Of a stretch of 64,000 nt of DNA, positions 21,473 to 31,216 are shown one piece after another. How positions within the stretch are numbered: position 1 is the stretch's first letter; every line of letters begins with the position of its first letter. Under the pieces are notes generated by a model. It saw only the letters and a program-made list of their open reading frames with translations, was not told the origin of the DNA and made no database searches. Location: the NCBI RefSeq assembly GCF_000170895.1, contig NZ_ABCS01000054.1, positions 1-64,000 of the forward strand, written 5' to 3'. Both the position numbers and the translations under genes were made by a program. The stretch is from Plesiocystis pacifica SIR-1. GTDB taxonomy: Bacteria; Myxococcota_A; Polyangia; Nannocystales; Nannocystaceae.

Positions 21473-23575
21473 CTAGAACGAAAATTGCAGTCCGTAGAGG
21501 CCGAGCAGCGAGACGTTGGGGAAGGAGCGCACGATCGGCGTGTTGTTGTTGAGGCCGATGGCGATCTGAGTCCGCTCCCGAAACACCGCGCGGCCCTGGA
21601 CGACCAGCGAGATCCACCGTCGGATCGCAAAGCGGGCCTCGGCCGAGGGCGAGAGCACGAAGGCGAAGCGGTCGGTCTGGGCGACGTCGGTGTTGTTGAT
21701 GGGCCACGACCCGCCCACGCCGAAGCTGGCCGCCAGGGACAGGGGCGAGATGACGTCCACGACCACGCCGGCCTCGAACAACAGGCGCGCCCACGGGAGC
21801 TTGGTGGTGACCCGACGCTCCTCGTCGAGGAGCGAGCCCGGACCATAAAAGCCCCACTGGCCGATCGAGCCGCCGATTCGGGCCTCGTAGGCGACCCGAG
21901 ACCAGCGCGGGTTCCGAGGCCGAAAGTTCGCCCCGAGGGTGGCCAGCGCCGTGAAGTAGGTGGGATCGCGGACCTTGTCGTCCACCCCGCCGTAGGCGAT
22001 GGCAGGCCCTCCGCCCTGGACCAGCGTGAGGTTGAAGGTCAGCAGCCGCGCGGTCTGGTGGACGTCGCCGGGCTCGGCCTTGCCGTCGACCACGGTCGCC
22101 GCGCTCTCTTTGTAGCGGCGGTCGCCGATCAGCGTGTAGCGCAGGGGGTCGCAGGTCGCCCCCGGGGCGAGGATGCGCAGGCGCTCGGGCTTGCCGTCCT
22201 CGCCCGCGCTGCGGCTGGCCTCTTGCAGCGAGTAGCGGCGCATGCCGCCGCCGGGCTCGAGGAACTCGACGTGGGAGATGCGGCTGCCGGGGATGTCCGT
22301 GGCCCACTCGCTGACGTCCACGTCGAGGTAAATCTCCTCGCGGTCGACGTAGGACGAGAGGGTCTGACCCGCGCGCTGGAGGATGTCGGTCCAGCGCTGG
22401 TCCGGGTCGTGGCGCTCGAAGGTCACCGCGAGCGGCGGGGTGAGCTGGACCCACTCGTCGCCGTCGGAGCCCTCGCCGGGGCACAGGTACTGGCAGTTGC
22501 CGTCGTCCAGCGCCGTCGCCGAGCAGCTCAGGCCGCCCTCGATGGTCACGTCGGGGCAGGTCCCCGAGGGCCACACGCACGCGGGCGGGCTCCACAAAAA
22601 AGCCACCCGGTGCGGCTCGAGCACGAGCTTGCCCTGGGGCCAGGCCGAGTCCCAGTCGGCGGCGAAGCGCGTGGCCGTGGGCCGCTCGTCTTCTGTGGGG
22701 CGGGAGCTCGATCTCGAGGCGCCCCGAGCCCAGCTCGCCCACGCCGCTCGAGCTCCACGCCCGGGGCAGGTGCACGCGCATGCGCCCGTTGCCGCGCAGC
22801 GGCCCGACGCAGGTCTTGGGATCCAAGCTGGCCTCGCCCGCGCGCAGCACCAGGCGCTCGCGGTCCGACTCGCGCAGGCGCATGCCGGGGAGCTCGACCT
22901 CCACGGGGTGGCAGCGCGGCGCGATGGGCAAGGTGACGAGCTCGCCCTGGTCGCTGTTGGTCGCCCGGAACGAGCGGCCGTGGGCGGCGTAGTGGCCCCC
23001 GAGGCTGCGCGCCGTGACCACGATGCGCGACAGCTCGGCCTGGACGCCCACGGTGACCACGCCGCCCGTGAGCTTGAGCGACTCGAACAGCGGCGGCGAG
23101 CCCTCGAGGTGCTCGAGCATGAGCACGAGGACCCGCGGGTCTCGGAGGTTGTCGCTGGCCAGGCTGTCCGTGGCGCAGGCGACCCACAGGTCGTCCGCGG
23201 CCGCGCCGGCGAGGAGCTCGACCCGCGGGAGGCACTCGCCCCCGGCCTCGCAGACCTGGTCGCTGGCGTCGCCGCCCCAGGTCTTGGGGTCGAGGACCAA
23301 GGTCTGTCCGCCTGCGCCCTCGCCCTCGCCCTCGCCCTCGCTGGGCAACAGGATGTCGCTGAGGCGCTCGCGCGTCCGCGGGCCTTGGCCCTGGGAGACC
23401 ACGCACAGGTGCGTGGGCACCTCGCCCACCTCCGGGCGCAGGTCGACGGTCACGACCCCGTAGGGCCGCGCGGCCTGGGCGAGGCTGGGCAGCGCGAAGG
23501 CGACGAGGAGGAAGGCGAGCAGGCAGCCCACGCGAGCGAGCGGGCTCGGGCCCAGGGGGTGGCGAGGTCGCGCGG

Positions 23576-23579
<4 letters not shown>
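21473..23579 (-). pseudogene. Envelope protein gene interrupted by one frameshift (GGGG run at 22697-22700)
   Basis: Two overlapping frames form one gene. The N-terminal part (from ATG 23579) has a signal peptide (LLAFLLVAFALPSLAQA) and a beta-rich region to GRLEIELPP. The C-terminal part in the next frame continues naturally (PTEDERPTATRFAADWD…) to LLGLYGLQFSF, with alternating strands and a terminal Phe typical of outer-membrane barrels. Removing one base from the GGGG run at 22697-22700 joins them into about 700 residues. The shift may be a sequencing/assembly error or a real mutation. The ATG overlaps the stop of the upstream kinase gene (ATGA), implying translational coupling. Function unknown; perhaps an outer-membrane partner of the kinase. 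Confidence 0.75.
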
Positions 23580-25330
<1,751 letters not shown>

Positions 25331-25418
25331 GCCTCCGCGGGGATGGTACCCGCTTTGAGGCCAGCGCAGCCATGGGGCCAAAGGGCGGCGAGTCGCCTTG
25401 CATCATGGGGAGGGCGGC

Positions 25419-25739
25419 TCAATCGAAGACGGGGCCCTCGGAGGTGCACCGGCCCGCCCCCGGGATCGTCTCCGACCCCGCCACGCACCACGCATGGCGG
25501 GCCCAGCCGACCCGGCCCCAGCGCGCGCGACGGGCCTCCTGAGCGGCCAGGCAAGCCGCCGCCTCGGCCTCCCCGGCCGGCTCCCGTGCGAGCGCGAGCA
25601 ACCCCCGAATGTGCTCGCAGGTCCGCGCGGGCGAGGGCGCGGCGAGCACGAAGATCAGCGCCCCGACGCCCGCGAGCGCGGCCAGGGCTCCCCCGACCCC
25701 GAGCGCCACGAGGCCCCTTCGCCGTCCGCTCGGGCTCAC
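25419..25739 (-). CDS. Small single-pass membrane protein, hypothetical
   Basis: A 106-residue open frame starting at GTG 25739. It has a basic N-terminus and one membrane segment (LVALGVGGALAALAGVGALIFVLAA) followed by a soluble region with four cysteines. It lies 88 bases upstream of the kinase gene on the same strand and is divergent from the EamA gene. The membrane topology and the Cys content make it a plausible small envelope protein, but no family is recognised. It could be a chance frame. Confidence 0.5.
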   Translation of the reverse strand: MSPSGRRRGLVALGVGGALAALAGVGALIFVLAAPSPARTCEHIRGLLALAREPAGEAEAAACLAAQEARRARWGRVGWARHAWCVAGSETIPGAGRCTSEGPVFD

Positions 25740-25804
25740 CCGCGCGTTCTACCATCCCCACACTTTTCCGGGCATCGGGCCCCGCCAGCGTCTATGGTCT
25801 CGCC

Positions 25805-26767
25805 GTGATCGAGCGCGCGGGCGAGTTGGCGGCTCTGGGCACGGCGAGCTGCTGGGTCATCACGGCCCTGTCCTTCGAGGCCTCGGGCAAGCGCATCGGC
25901 TCCCTCAGCCTCAACCTCGTGCGCCTGACCCTGGCGATGGTGCCCCTGGCCGTGTGGGGCTGGTTCACCCGCGGGGCCGCCCTGCCCCTCGACGCCGATC
26001 TGCACACCTGGCTGTGGCTGGGCCTGTCCTCCCTGGTCGGCTTCGTGTTTGGCGACCTGTGCCTGTTTCGCGCCTTCGTCTACCTGGGCCCGCGGCTGAC
26101 CACGCTGGTCATGGCCTCCGTGCCGGTGTGGGCGGCCCTGTTTGGCCTGGTGTTCCTCGGCGAGACCCTCGAGACCCGGGAGGTGCTCGGCATGGCGGCG
26201 ACCGTGGGCGGCATCGCGTGGGCCGTGGCCAAGCGCGAGCGCCCGGCCGAGCCCGCTGCGGAAGACGAGAGCGAGGACGAAAACGAGAACGAGAGCGAGG
26301 GTGACGGGCCGCCCGCGCTCCCCGGCGGGCTCTTGGGCGTGCTCACCGGCGGCCTCGCCATGGCCCTCGCGGGCTCCCTGGGCCAGGCCGGCGGCCTCGT
26401 GCTCAGCAAGTACGGCATGGCCGACTACGACGCCTTCGCGGCCACCCAGATCCGGGTCATCGTCGCCGTGGCCGGCTTCGCCGTGGTCGTGACCGCGTCG
26501 AGCTGGTGGCCCAAGGTCCGCGTCGCCCTGCGCGACAAGCCGGCCATGGGCTTCGCCGCGATCGGGGCCATCTTCGGCCCCTTCCTGGGCGTCGGGCTGT
26601 CGCTCATCGCCGTCAAGCTGGCGCCCACCGGGGTCGCGGCCAGCCTCATGGCCCTGACCCCGATCCTGATGCTGCCGATCTCCTGGCTGCGCGGCGAGAA
26701 AATCGGCCTGGCCGGGCTACTGGGCGCGCTCATCGCCGTCGGCGGCGTCGCCCTGCTCCTGCTCTAG
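25805..26767 (+). CDS. EamA/DMT-superfamily transporter
   Basis: A 320-residue integral membrane protein with two halves of about five hydrophobic helices each, the EamA (RhaT/DMT) layout of 10-TM metabolite exporters. Half one includes GTASCWVITALSFEASGKRIG, GDLCLFRAFVYLGPRLTTLV and PVWAALFGLVFLGETL. Half two ends ALTPILMLPISWLRGEKIG…LIAVGGVALLLL. The repeated 'E-x-x-hydrophobic' endings are characteristic. An acidic cytoplasmic loop rich in Glu/Asp/Asn lies between the halves. GTG start at 25805. The substrate is unknown. Its stop shares CTAG with the end of a minus-strand gene remnant. Confidence 0.85.
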   Translation: MIERAGELAALGTASCWVITALSFEASGKRIGSLSLNLVRLTLAMVPLAVWGWFTRGAALPLDADLHTWLWLGLSSLVGFVFGDLCLFRAFVYLGPRLTTLVMASVPVWAALFGLVFLGETLETREVLGMAATVGGIAWAVAKRERPAEPAAEDESEDENENESEGDGPPALPGGLLGVLTGGLAMALAGSLGQAGGLVLSKYGMADYDAFAATQIRVIVAVAGFAVVVTASSWWPKVRVALRDKPAMGFAAIGAIFGPFLGVGLSLIAVKLAPTGVAASLMALTPILMLPISWLRGEKIGLAGLLGALIAVGGVALLLL

Positions 26768-26844
26768 ACCTCCTCGATCGCGTCGGCGAACTTGGCGATC
26801 ACGTCGGGCCTCCGCGCGCCACGGCAAACCACCACGGGCCGGCC
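26764..26844 (-). pseudogene. C-terminal remnant of a decayed gene
   Basis: On the minus strand the last 26 codons read GRPVVVCRGARRPDVIAKF then ADAIEEV and a stop, with good codon use and a stop codon overlapping that of the EamA gene as CTAG. Upstream the frame becomes implausible where a different plus-strand remnant begins at 26845. It is therefore probably the 3' stump of a deleted gene. The family is not recognised. Confidence 0.35.
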
Positions 26845-27135
26845 GACGACTTCGAGAACCCCGAGGGCGAGCTCGGCTACACCTGCCGCTTCACCGACCC
26901 CTACGGGCTGCCGCCGGAGACCAGCTACAGCATGTCGCACAACCTCGACGCCATGATCGCGCCGGAGCGGGTGGTCGATCGCTTCACCCACGCCGTGCCC
27001 CCGTTCACCGTCGACGCCCTCCGGACGCGCCCGAGCATCCTCGCGGCCAACGGCCACAACCGGACCTCCCACCCGGGGCCGACCTCAGCGACGCCACGCA
27101 CGAGGGGGCGGTGCGCTCGGCGGTGGGCGTGTCGA
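26845..27135 (+). pseudogene. Frameshifted internal fragment of an unknown gene
   Basis: The plus strand reads DDFENPEGELGYTCRF, TDPYGLPPETSYSMSHNLDA and further plausible sequence to ILAANGHNRTSHPG (about 27075). It then continues well only in another frame (GADLSDATHEGAVRSAVGVS, about 27078-27135). There is no start codon context and no continuation, so this is probably a decayed, frameshifted fragment of a longer gene. It abuts the minus-strand remnant exactly at 26844/26845. No family assigned. Confidence 0.4.
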
Positions 27136-27247
27136 CTGCCCTCGGGACCGCTCGATCGAGCGAGGATTTACAGTCCGTTCACGCCCAGCCCTCCCCAATT
27201 GGGGGTACGCGGGCGCGCCTCGCCATCGATGGCGATATGGTCGGTCC
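27136..27247. promoter_or_regulatory. Leader of the DsbD-N-like gene
   Basis: A short intergenic stretch between gene remnants and the GTG start at 27248. It is somewhat A/T-richer around 27160-27200 (GATTTACAGTCCGTTCACG) and is the likely promoter location. No gene is seen. Confidence 0.35.
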
Positions 27248-28183
27248 GTGCGACCCCCTAGCTCGACGCCGCTCCTCGCTACCTGTGCGCTGTTGACCGT
27301 GGCCGCGGGGGGCTGCAAGAGCGAGGGCCCGGCCTCGGACACCAAGCCGGCCGCGGCCGCCGAAGCGAAGGCCGAGGCCCCCGAAGCCCCCGAAGCGTCT
27401 CCGAGTGAGGCCGCACCGAGCGAGGAGGAGGGCCCCAAGGTCCAGCTCGCGTTCAGCCGCGTCGGCCCCGAGCAACAGGCCGCCCTCGCCGAGCGCACCG
27501 GCGACGCCAAGCTGGCCGAGGCCGCCCTGCTCCTCGCGGTGCGCTACGAGGTCCCCGAGGGCTGGCACATCTACTGGCAAAACCCGGGCGAGACCGGCCT
27601 GCGCACCCAGATCAAAGCCCAGGTCGCAGACGGCAGCGGCGAGGCGGGCGAGACCCTCTACCCCGCCCCCGACGCCCTCGTGGGCCCTGGCGGACAGGTC
27701 AGCTACGGCTGGCACGAGGACGCCGTGCTGTTCGTGCCCGTGTTCGGCGAGACCCCCAGCGTCGACATCGACAGCCGCTGGCTGGTGTGCCGCGAGAGCT
27801 GCATCCGCGAGAAAAAGAAAGCCAGCCTGAGCCTCCCCGAGCTCGCCCAGGCCGAGGCCGCCGATCCCCTGCTCGCGGACATGCTGTCGCGAGTCCCCGA
27901 GCCCGCGGCTGAGCGCGTGACCGGGACCTGGCGAGCCGAGGCGGGCAAGGACAGCGCCCTGGTCCTCCAGGCCGAAGCTGGCGCCGTCGAGGCCTTCTTC
28001 CCCTTCGCCTCCGACGCCGCGCTGTTCGTGGCCAGCGAGGCCGAGGCTGGCGACGGCCTCGCCGTGCGCTACCGCTTCCAGGGCGCGCGCGAAACGTTCC
28101 CCGAGGGTCAGGGCGTCGTCCGCTGGAAGGACGGCGAGACCACGCGCTGGCTGACCCTCGCTCTCCCCTGGCCCGAGGCCTGA
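27248..28183 (+). CDS. DsbD N-terminal-domain-like lipoprotein
   Basis: A 311-residue predicted lipoprotein (leader LLTVAAGGC) with an Ala/Glu/Pro-rich linker. The folded part resembles the periplasmic N-terminal domain of DsbD/ScsB-type thiol reductases: YEVPEGWHIYWQNPGETGL, VGPGGQVSYGWHEDAVLFVP and WLVCRESCIREKKKASL. The two Cys in CRESC are the expected redox pair that passes electrons to periplasmic substrates. No membrane-domain DsbD is fused or adjacent. It starts at GTG 27248 and is followed 46 bases later by a redoxin lipoprotein, probably in the same operon, so a shared role in periplasmic thiol chemistry is likely. Confidence 0.75.
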   Translation: MRPPSSTPLLATCALLTVAAGGCKSEGPASDTKPAAAAEAKAEAPEAPEASPSEAAPSEEEGPKVQLAFSRVGPEQQAALAERTGDAKLAEAALLLAVRYEVPEGWHIYWQNPGETGLRTQIKAQVADGSGEAGETLYPAPDALVGPGGQVSYGWHEDAVLFVPVFGETPSVDIDSRWLVCRESCIREKKKASLSLPELAQAEAADPLLADMLSRVPEPAAERVTGTWRAEAGKDSALVLQAEAGAVEAFFPFASDAALFVASEAEAGDGLAVRYRFQGARETFPEGQGVVRWKDGETTRWLTLALPWPEA

Positions 28184-28229
28184 GCTCGGAGCCGAGCACC
28201 CCCTCAACCACACACCGCGAACGGACACC

Positions 28230-28961
28230 ATGAAGCTCATCCACACCCTCCCCTGCCTGGCCCTCGCCCTGACCTTCGCCTGCTCGCAGCAAGCCGAAGA
28301 GCCCGCCAAGGAGCCCGCCGCCGACGCGGCCGAGGCCGAGCCCGCCGACGCCAAACCCGAAGCCGACGCCAAGCCCGAAGCCAAGGCCGGCGAGGCGCCC
28401 GAGGGTTACGAAGCCTACCTCGCCAACGCGCTCGGAGACCTGGGCGCGGGCAAGGCCGTGGCCATGGCCGAGAGCCAGCCCTACGGCTGCAGCGTCAAGT
28501 ATGCCGACGCGGGCGGCGAGGCCTCGGCCAAGGTCGGCGAGCCGGCCCCCGCCTTCACCCTCAAGGACACCGCTGGCGCCGACGTCTCGCTCGCCGACTT
28601 CAAGGGCAAGACCGTCATCATCGAGTGGTTCAACCCCGACTGCCCCTTCGTGGTCTACGCCCACGGCGACGGCCCGCTCAACGACATGGCCAAGAAGACC
28701 GTCGACGCCGGCGGGGGTGAGGTCGTGTGGATCGCCATCAACTCCGGCGCCACCGGCAAGCAGGGCCACGGCGCCGAGCGCAACGAGCAGGCCCGCAAGG
28801 ACTGGAAGCTCGACCACGCCGTGCTGCTCGACGAGGACGGCGCGGTCGGCCACATGTACGGGGCCAAGACCACGCCGCAGATGTACGTGGTCAACCCCGA
28901 GGGCGTGCTGGTCTACGCCGGCGGCCTCGACAACGCCCCCATGGGCGAAGTCCGCAGCTAG
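28230..28961 (+). CDS. Redoxin (AhpC/TSA-like) lipoprotein with permuted tail segment
   Basis: A 243-residue lipoprotein (leader ALALTFAC) with a Lys/Ala/Glu/Pro linker. The thioredoxin-fold domain is clear: VGEPAPAFTLKDTAGADVSL, IIEWFNPDCPFVVYAHGDGP (active-site Cys), VVWIAINSGATGKQG and GAKTTPQMYVVNPEGVLVY. In this family the chain normally ends with a helix plus GCS(V/I)KY-type tail after the '…GGLDN' strand. Here the protein stops at LDNAPMGEVRS, and the equivalent tail (YLANALGDLGAGKAVA … SQPYGCSVKYA) sits before the domain, at about residues 65-95. This looks like a circular permutation. Its Cys may be the resolving partner of the active-site Cys. A hairpin repeat begins right after the stop. 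Confidence 0.82.
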   Translation: MKLIHTLPCLALALTFACSQQAEEPAKEPAADAAEAEPADAKPEADAKPEAKAGEAPEGYEAYLANALGDLGAGKAVAMAESQPYGCSVKYADAGGEASAKVGEPAPAFTLKDTAGADVSLADFKGKTVIIEWFNPDCPFVVYAHGDGPLNDMAKKTVDAGGGEVVWIAINSGATGKQGHGAERNEQARKDWKLDHAVLLDEDGAVGHMYGAKTTPQMYVVNPEGVLVYAGGLDNAPMGEVRS

Positions 28962-29024
28962 CACGGCGTAGGAGCGGAGCGACGAAGCGCCCCCGGCCTG
29001 GGACCGTGGGGCGTCGTCCAACTT
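28962..29024 (-). repeat. Truncated copy of the 3'-end repeat
   Basis: Immediately after the redoxin stop, GGAGCGGAGCGACGAAGCG followed by CCCCCGGCCTGGGACC matches the central and hairpin-1 parts of the repeat family in reverse orientation (compare copy B at 29160-29424). It merges into the tandem tail array that starts at 29025. It lies between two gene ends and belongs to the same repeat block as copy B. Confidence 0.7.
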
Positions 29025-29101
29025 CATCCCGCTGACAGCATCCCGCCTGACAGCATCCCCGCCTGACAGCATCCCCGCCTGACAGCATCCCCGCCTGACG
29101 G
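29025..29101 (-). repeat. Tandem array of 14-16 bp units (tail of repeat copy B)
   Basis: Five consecutive units close to CATCCCCGCCTGACAG: 29025-29038 (14 bp), 29039-29053 (15 bp), then three of 16 bp to 29101. Read on the minus strand the unit is CTGTCAGGCGGGGATG, the same core found as CTGTCTGGCGGGGATG in the 29-bp units after copy D (55207-55323). There are no unique spacers. Confidence 0.85.
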
Positions 29102-29159
29102 CACCCCCACCAAACAGCAGACTTCGACGACGCCAACTACCGCTCGGCTCCCCGCCTGA

Positions 29160-29424
29160 CAGCGCCCCCGCCTGCGGGGGCGACCACACGCCCTCTCCAA
29201 GGCACGAGCCCCATTGCCCCACGACCAAAGCGGAGGAGCGGAGCGACGAAGCGCCCCCGGTCCCAGCCGCCTGCGGGGGCCTAACTGAGCGACGAAGCGC
29301 CCCCGGTCCCAGCCGCCTGCGGGGACCTAACTGAGCGACGAAGCGCCCCCGGTCCCAGCCGCCTGCGGGGGCCTAACTGAGCGACGAAGCGCCCCCGGCC
29401 CCAGCCGCCCGCGGGGGCCTAGCT
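29160..29424 (-). repeat. 3'-end two-hairpin repeat, copy B, with hairpin-1 unit amplified four times
   Basis: In minus orientation it follows the STAS gene stop. Four tandem 46-bp units (29379-29424, 29333-29378, 29287-29332, 29241-29286) each contain GCCCCCG…CGGGGGC and end in the bases that read as a TAG stop on the minus strand; the first unit overlaps the real stop codon at 29419-29421. Then comes the conserved middle (GCTCCTCCGCTTTGGTCG, GGGGCAATGGGG, TCGTGCCTTGGAGAGGGCG) and a perfect hairpin 2, CGCCCCCG-tetraloop-CGGGGGCG (29163-29182). Copies A, C and D have only one hairpin-1 unit. Confidence 0.88.
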
Positions 29425-30474
29425 CAGCCGCTCCATGCAGTACTTGAGCCCGTCCCGCAGCGTCGCGCAGGTCCGGACCTCCTCGAGGTTGGTCTCGAGG
29501 GTCACCAGGGTCTGGGCGACGGCGGGCTGAATCCCGGTCACGATGCACTGGGTCCCGAGCATCGCCGTCGCGCGGACGACCCGGAGCAGGTGGTCCGCCG
29601 TCGCGGTGTCGATGGTGTCCACGCCGGTCACGTCGATGAGCGCGAAGCGGGTCGACGAGGCCTGAATCGCTTCGAGCAGCCGCTCCATCAGGGCCTGGGC
29701 CCGCGTCGTGGTCAGCGATCCGAGCAGCGGAAGCGCGAGCACCCCGTCCCAGATCTGCAAAAGCGGAACCGAGAGCACGTCGAGGTCGCGCTGCTGCTGC
29801 TCGATGAGCTCCCTGGCCTGGTTTTGCGCTGCCGTGCGCACCTCGTTCTCGTAGCGCAACTTCTCGAGGGCCACGGCCAGGTCGGCCCGGGTCGCGTGGT
29901 CCGAGCCCAGCAATGCCTCCAGGGACTGCTCGATGGTCGTGTCCGAGGGCTCGACCACGAACTCGTCGTAGGGCTCGCCCTTGGCCTGGAACTTGGTCTG
30001 CTCCGCCCAACAATTGACCTCGAACAGCTTCGCGCACAGGCCCGAGAGCTTGCCCGCCAGCATGCTCGACCCCCAGCACAGCCCGAGGGCGCGCTGGTAG
30101 AGGGGCTCCCAGCCGTTGGTCACCCGGAACACCGCGCGCGGGGTCTCTCGATCGAGCGACACGACCTCCCAGCGTCCCCAGCCGCACGGCCACGCGACCC
30201 CGGAGAGCACCGCGAAGCCCTCCTCGAAGGTCGGCGACTGCGAGATCAGGGCCCAGTCCCCCTCGACGCTGTCCCGCCCGCCGCCTTGCATGGCGAGGTT
30301 GAAGCGCTCGGTCCCGACCATCCGCTGCATGCCTTGCATGAGCCCCGCGAGCGAGCTCTCGATCCAGATCGTCAAGGATGTACTGCCGCTGACTCGCAAC
30401 AAGCCTTCGCCGAGATCCCAATCGAACTCGTGACCATGGACCTCGTGGGTAACTCGATTCGCCGCCTTCACCAT
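29419..30474 (-). CDS. V4R-like sensor / STAS regulatory protein (RsbR-type)
   Basis: A 351-residue cytoplasmic protein. The middle (about 95-180) resembles a V4R-type small-molecule sensor, including RVTNGWEPLYQRALGLCWGS and CWAEQTKFQAKGEPYDEFVV. A short coiled-coil (about 200-235) links to a C-terminal STAS domain (about 236-350) of RsbR type, with LSVPLLQIWDGVLALPLLG and IDVTGVDTIDTATADHLLRV, where the Thr residues are the usual phosphorylation region. RsbR-like proteins form stressosomes with RsbS/RsbT; neither partner is adjacent. It is one of four STAS-type proteins in the window. Its stop codon lies inside the first 46-bp repeat unit. Confidence 0.8.
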   Translation of the reverse strand: MVKAANRVTHEVHGHEFDWDLGEGLLRVSGSTSLTIWIESSLAGLMQGMQRMVGTERFNLAMQGGGRDSVEGDWALISQSPTFEEGFAVLSGVAWPCGWGRWEVVSLDRETPRAVFRVTNGWEPLYQRALGLCWGSSMLAGKLSGLCAKLFEVNCWAEQTKFQAKGEPYDEFVVEPSDTTIEQSLEALLGSDHATRADLAVALEKLRYENEVRTAAQNQARELIEQQQRDLDVLSVPLLQIWDGVLALPLLGSLTTTRAQALMERLLEAIQASSTRFALIDVTGVDTIDTATADHLLRVVRATAMLGTQCIVTGIQPAVAQTLVTLETNLEEVRTCATLRDGLKYCMERLS

Positions 30475-30550
30475 CGACCCCTCGAGCCTAGCAAGCTACG
30501 CGGCCGCTCGCACTCGAAGGGCCTGTCGCAACCACCGCAACAATGACGAT

Positions 30551-30991
30551 TCAACCCGCGCGTTCTTGCCGACGACCGAGCATGTCCAGACCCCAGGCAC
30601 GGGCTTCGTCGAGGGTCTCGAAGGTCGAGACGTTGAACTCTGGATCGACCCAGTGCAGCGCGTCCATGGCGGCGTGAATCAGCGGGTTGGTCAGGACCAT
30701 CGCGTCGCCCACGCGGACCCGATCGAGCAAGGGGCGCAGGCGAACGGTTTCTCGCAGAATCTGGCGACGGACGTAGCCTCGGGGCCGCTCCGCATCGAGC
30801 GCAACGGTGATGATGACGACCGATCGGCCCTCGGCCTCGAGCTCGTGGATCACGCGCTCTTGGAGCGCGAAGAAGTCCCTGACCAGCGGCGCCGTGGCTT
30901 CCCCCGTCCAGTGCACCAAGAGCAGCGGCAATTCGCGCGTGTCCATGACCACGCGGTGCTCGCCGTCTTCGACGGTGTAGAGCGAGTCCAC
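30551..30991 (-). CDS. SpoIIAA/STAS-like small protein
   Basis: About 146 residues from GTG 30991. The sequence (RELPLLLVHWTGEATAPLV, FFALQERVIHELEAEGRSVV, then AERPRGYVRRQILRETVRLR) fits the SpoIIAA-like STAS fold used as a small regulatory or lipid-binding-like domain. There is no signal peptide or membrane segment. The start is uncertain: residues upstream of 30991 are Arg-rich and look non-coding. It lies 76 bases upstream of the V4R-STAS gene on the same strand and may be co-transcribed with it, which would suit a joint signalling role. Confidence 0.6.
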   Translation of the reverse strand: MDSLYTVEDGEHRVVMDTRELPLLLVHWTGEATAPLVRDFFALQERVIHELEAEGRSVVIITVALDAERPRGYVRRQILRETVRLRPLLDRVRVGDAMVLTNPLIHAAMDALHWVDPEFNVSTFETLDEARAWGLDMLGRRQERAG

Positions 30992-31120
30992 GACGCAGGC
31001 ATGGCACAACCTGCGCGCCTTGTCACCCCTCCGCGGAACACGCAGGTGACGCAGCCGTCGTTCATTTCGACAGTTCGCTTTCGCCCTGCCGACACGCCGC
31101 TCCAACTCCGCGCATAGCCA

Positions 31121-31149
31121 TCATTGGGTGCCGTCATTCACCCCAATGA
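31121..31149. promoter_or_regulatory. Inverted repeat TCATTGGG…CCCAATGA
   Basis: An 8-bp perfect stem (31121-31128 with 31142-31149), extended by TG/CA with one bulge, lies between the start of the SpoIIAA-like gene and the end of the XRE gene on the same strand. It could be an operator for the former or a weak terminator for the latter. There is no T-tract. Confidence 0.4.
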
Positions 31150-31216
31150 CAGATCACCACACTGCCACCTTCGATGCGCAAACTCCGACGGCATCGACGC
31201 AGGCATTGCGGCACCT

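Noticed and set aside
23320..23345. GEGEGE-encoding run as a regulatory repeat
   Set aside because: It is a short in-frame coding repeat within an envelope protein gene, with nothing to suggest regulation.
29241..29424. CRISPR-like array
   Set aside because: The 46-bp units are contiguous with no unique spacers between them, and no cas gene is present.
28962..29424. Insertion sequence
   Set aside because: Repeats are short and hairpin-based with no transposase frame; the pattern is a repeat family, not an IS element.
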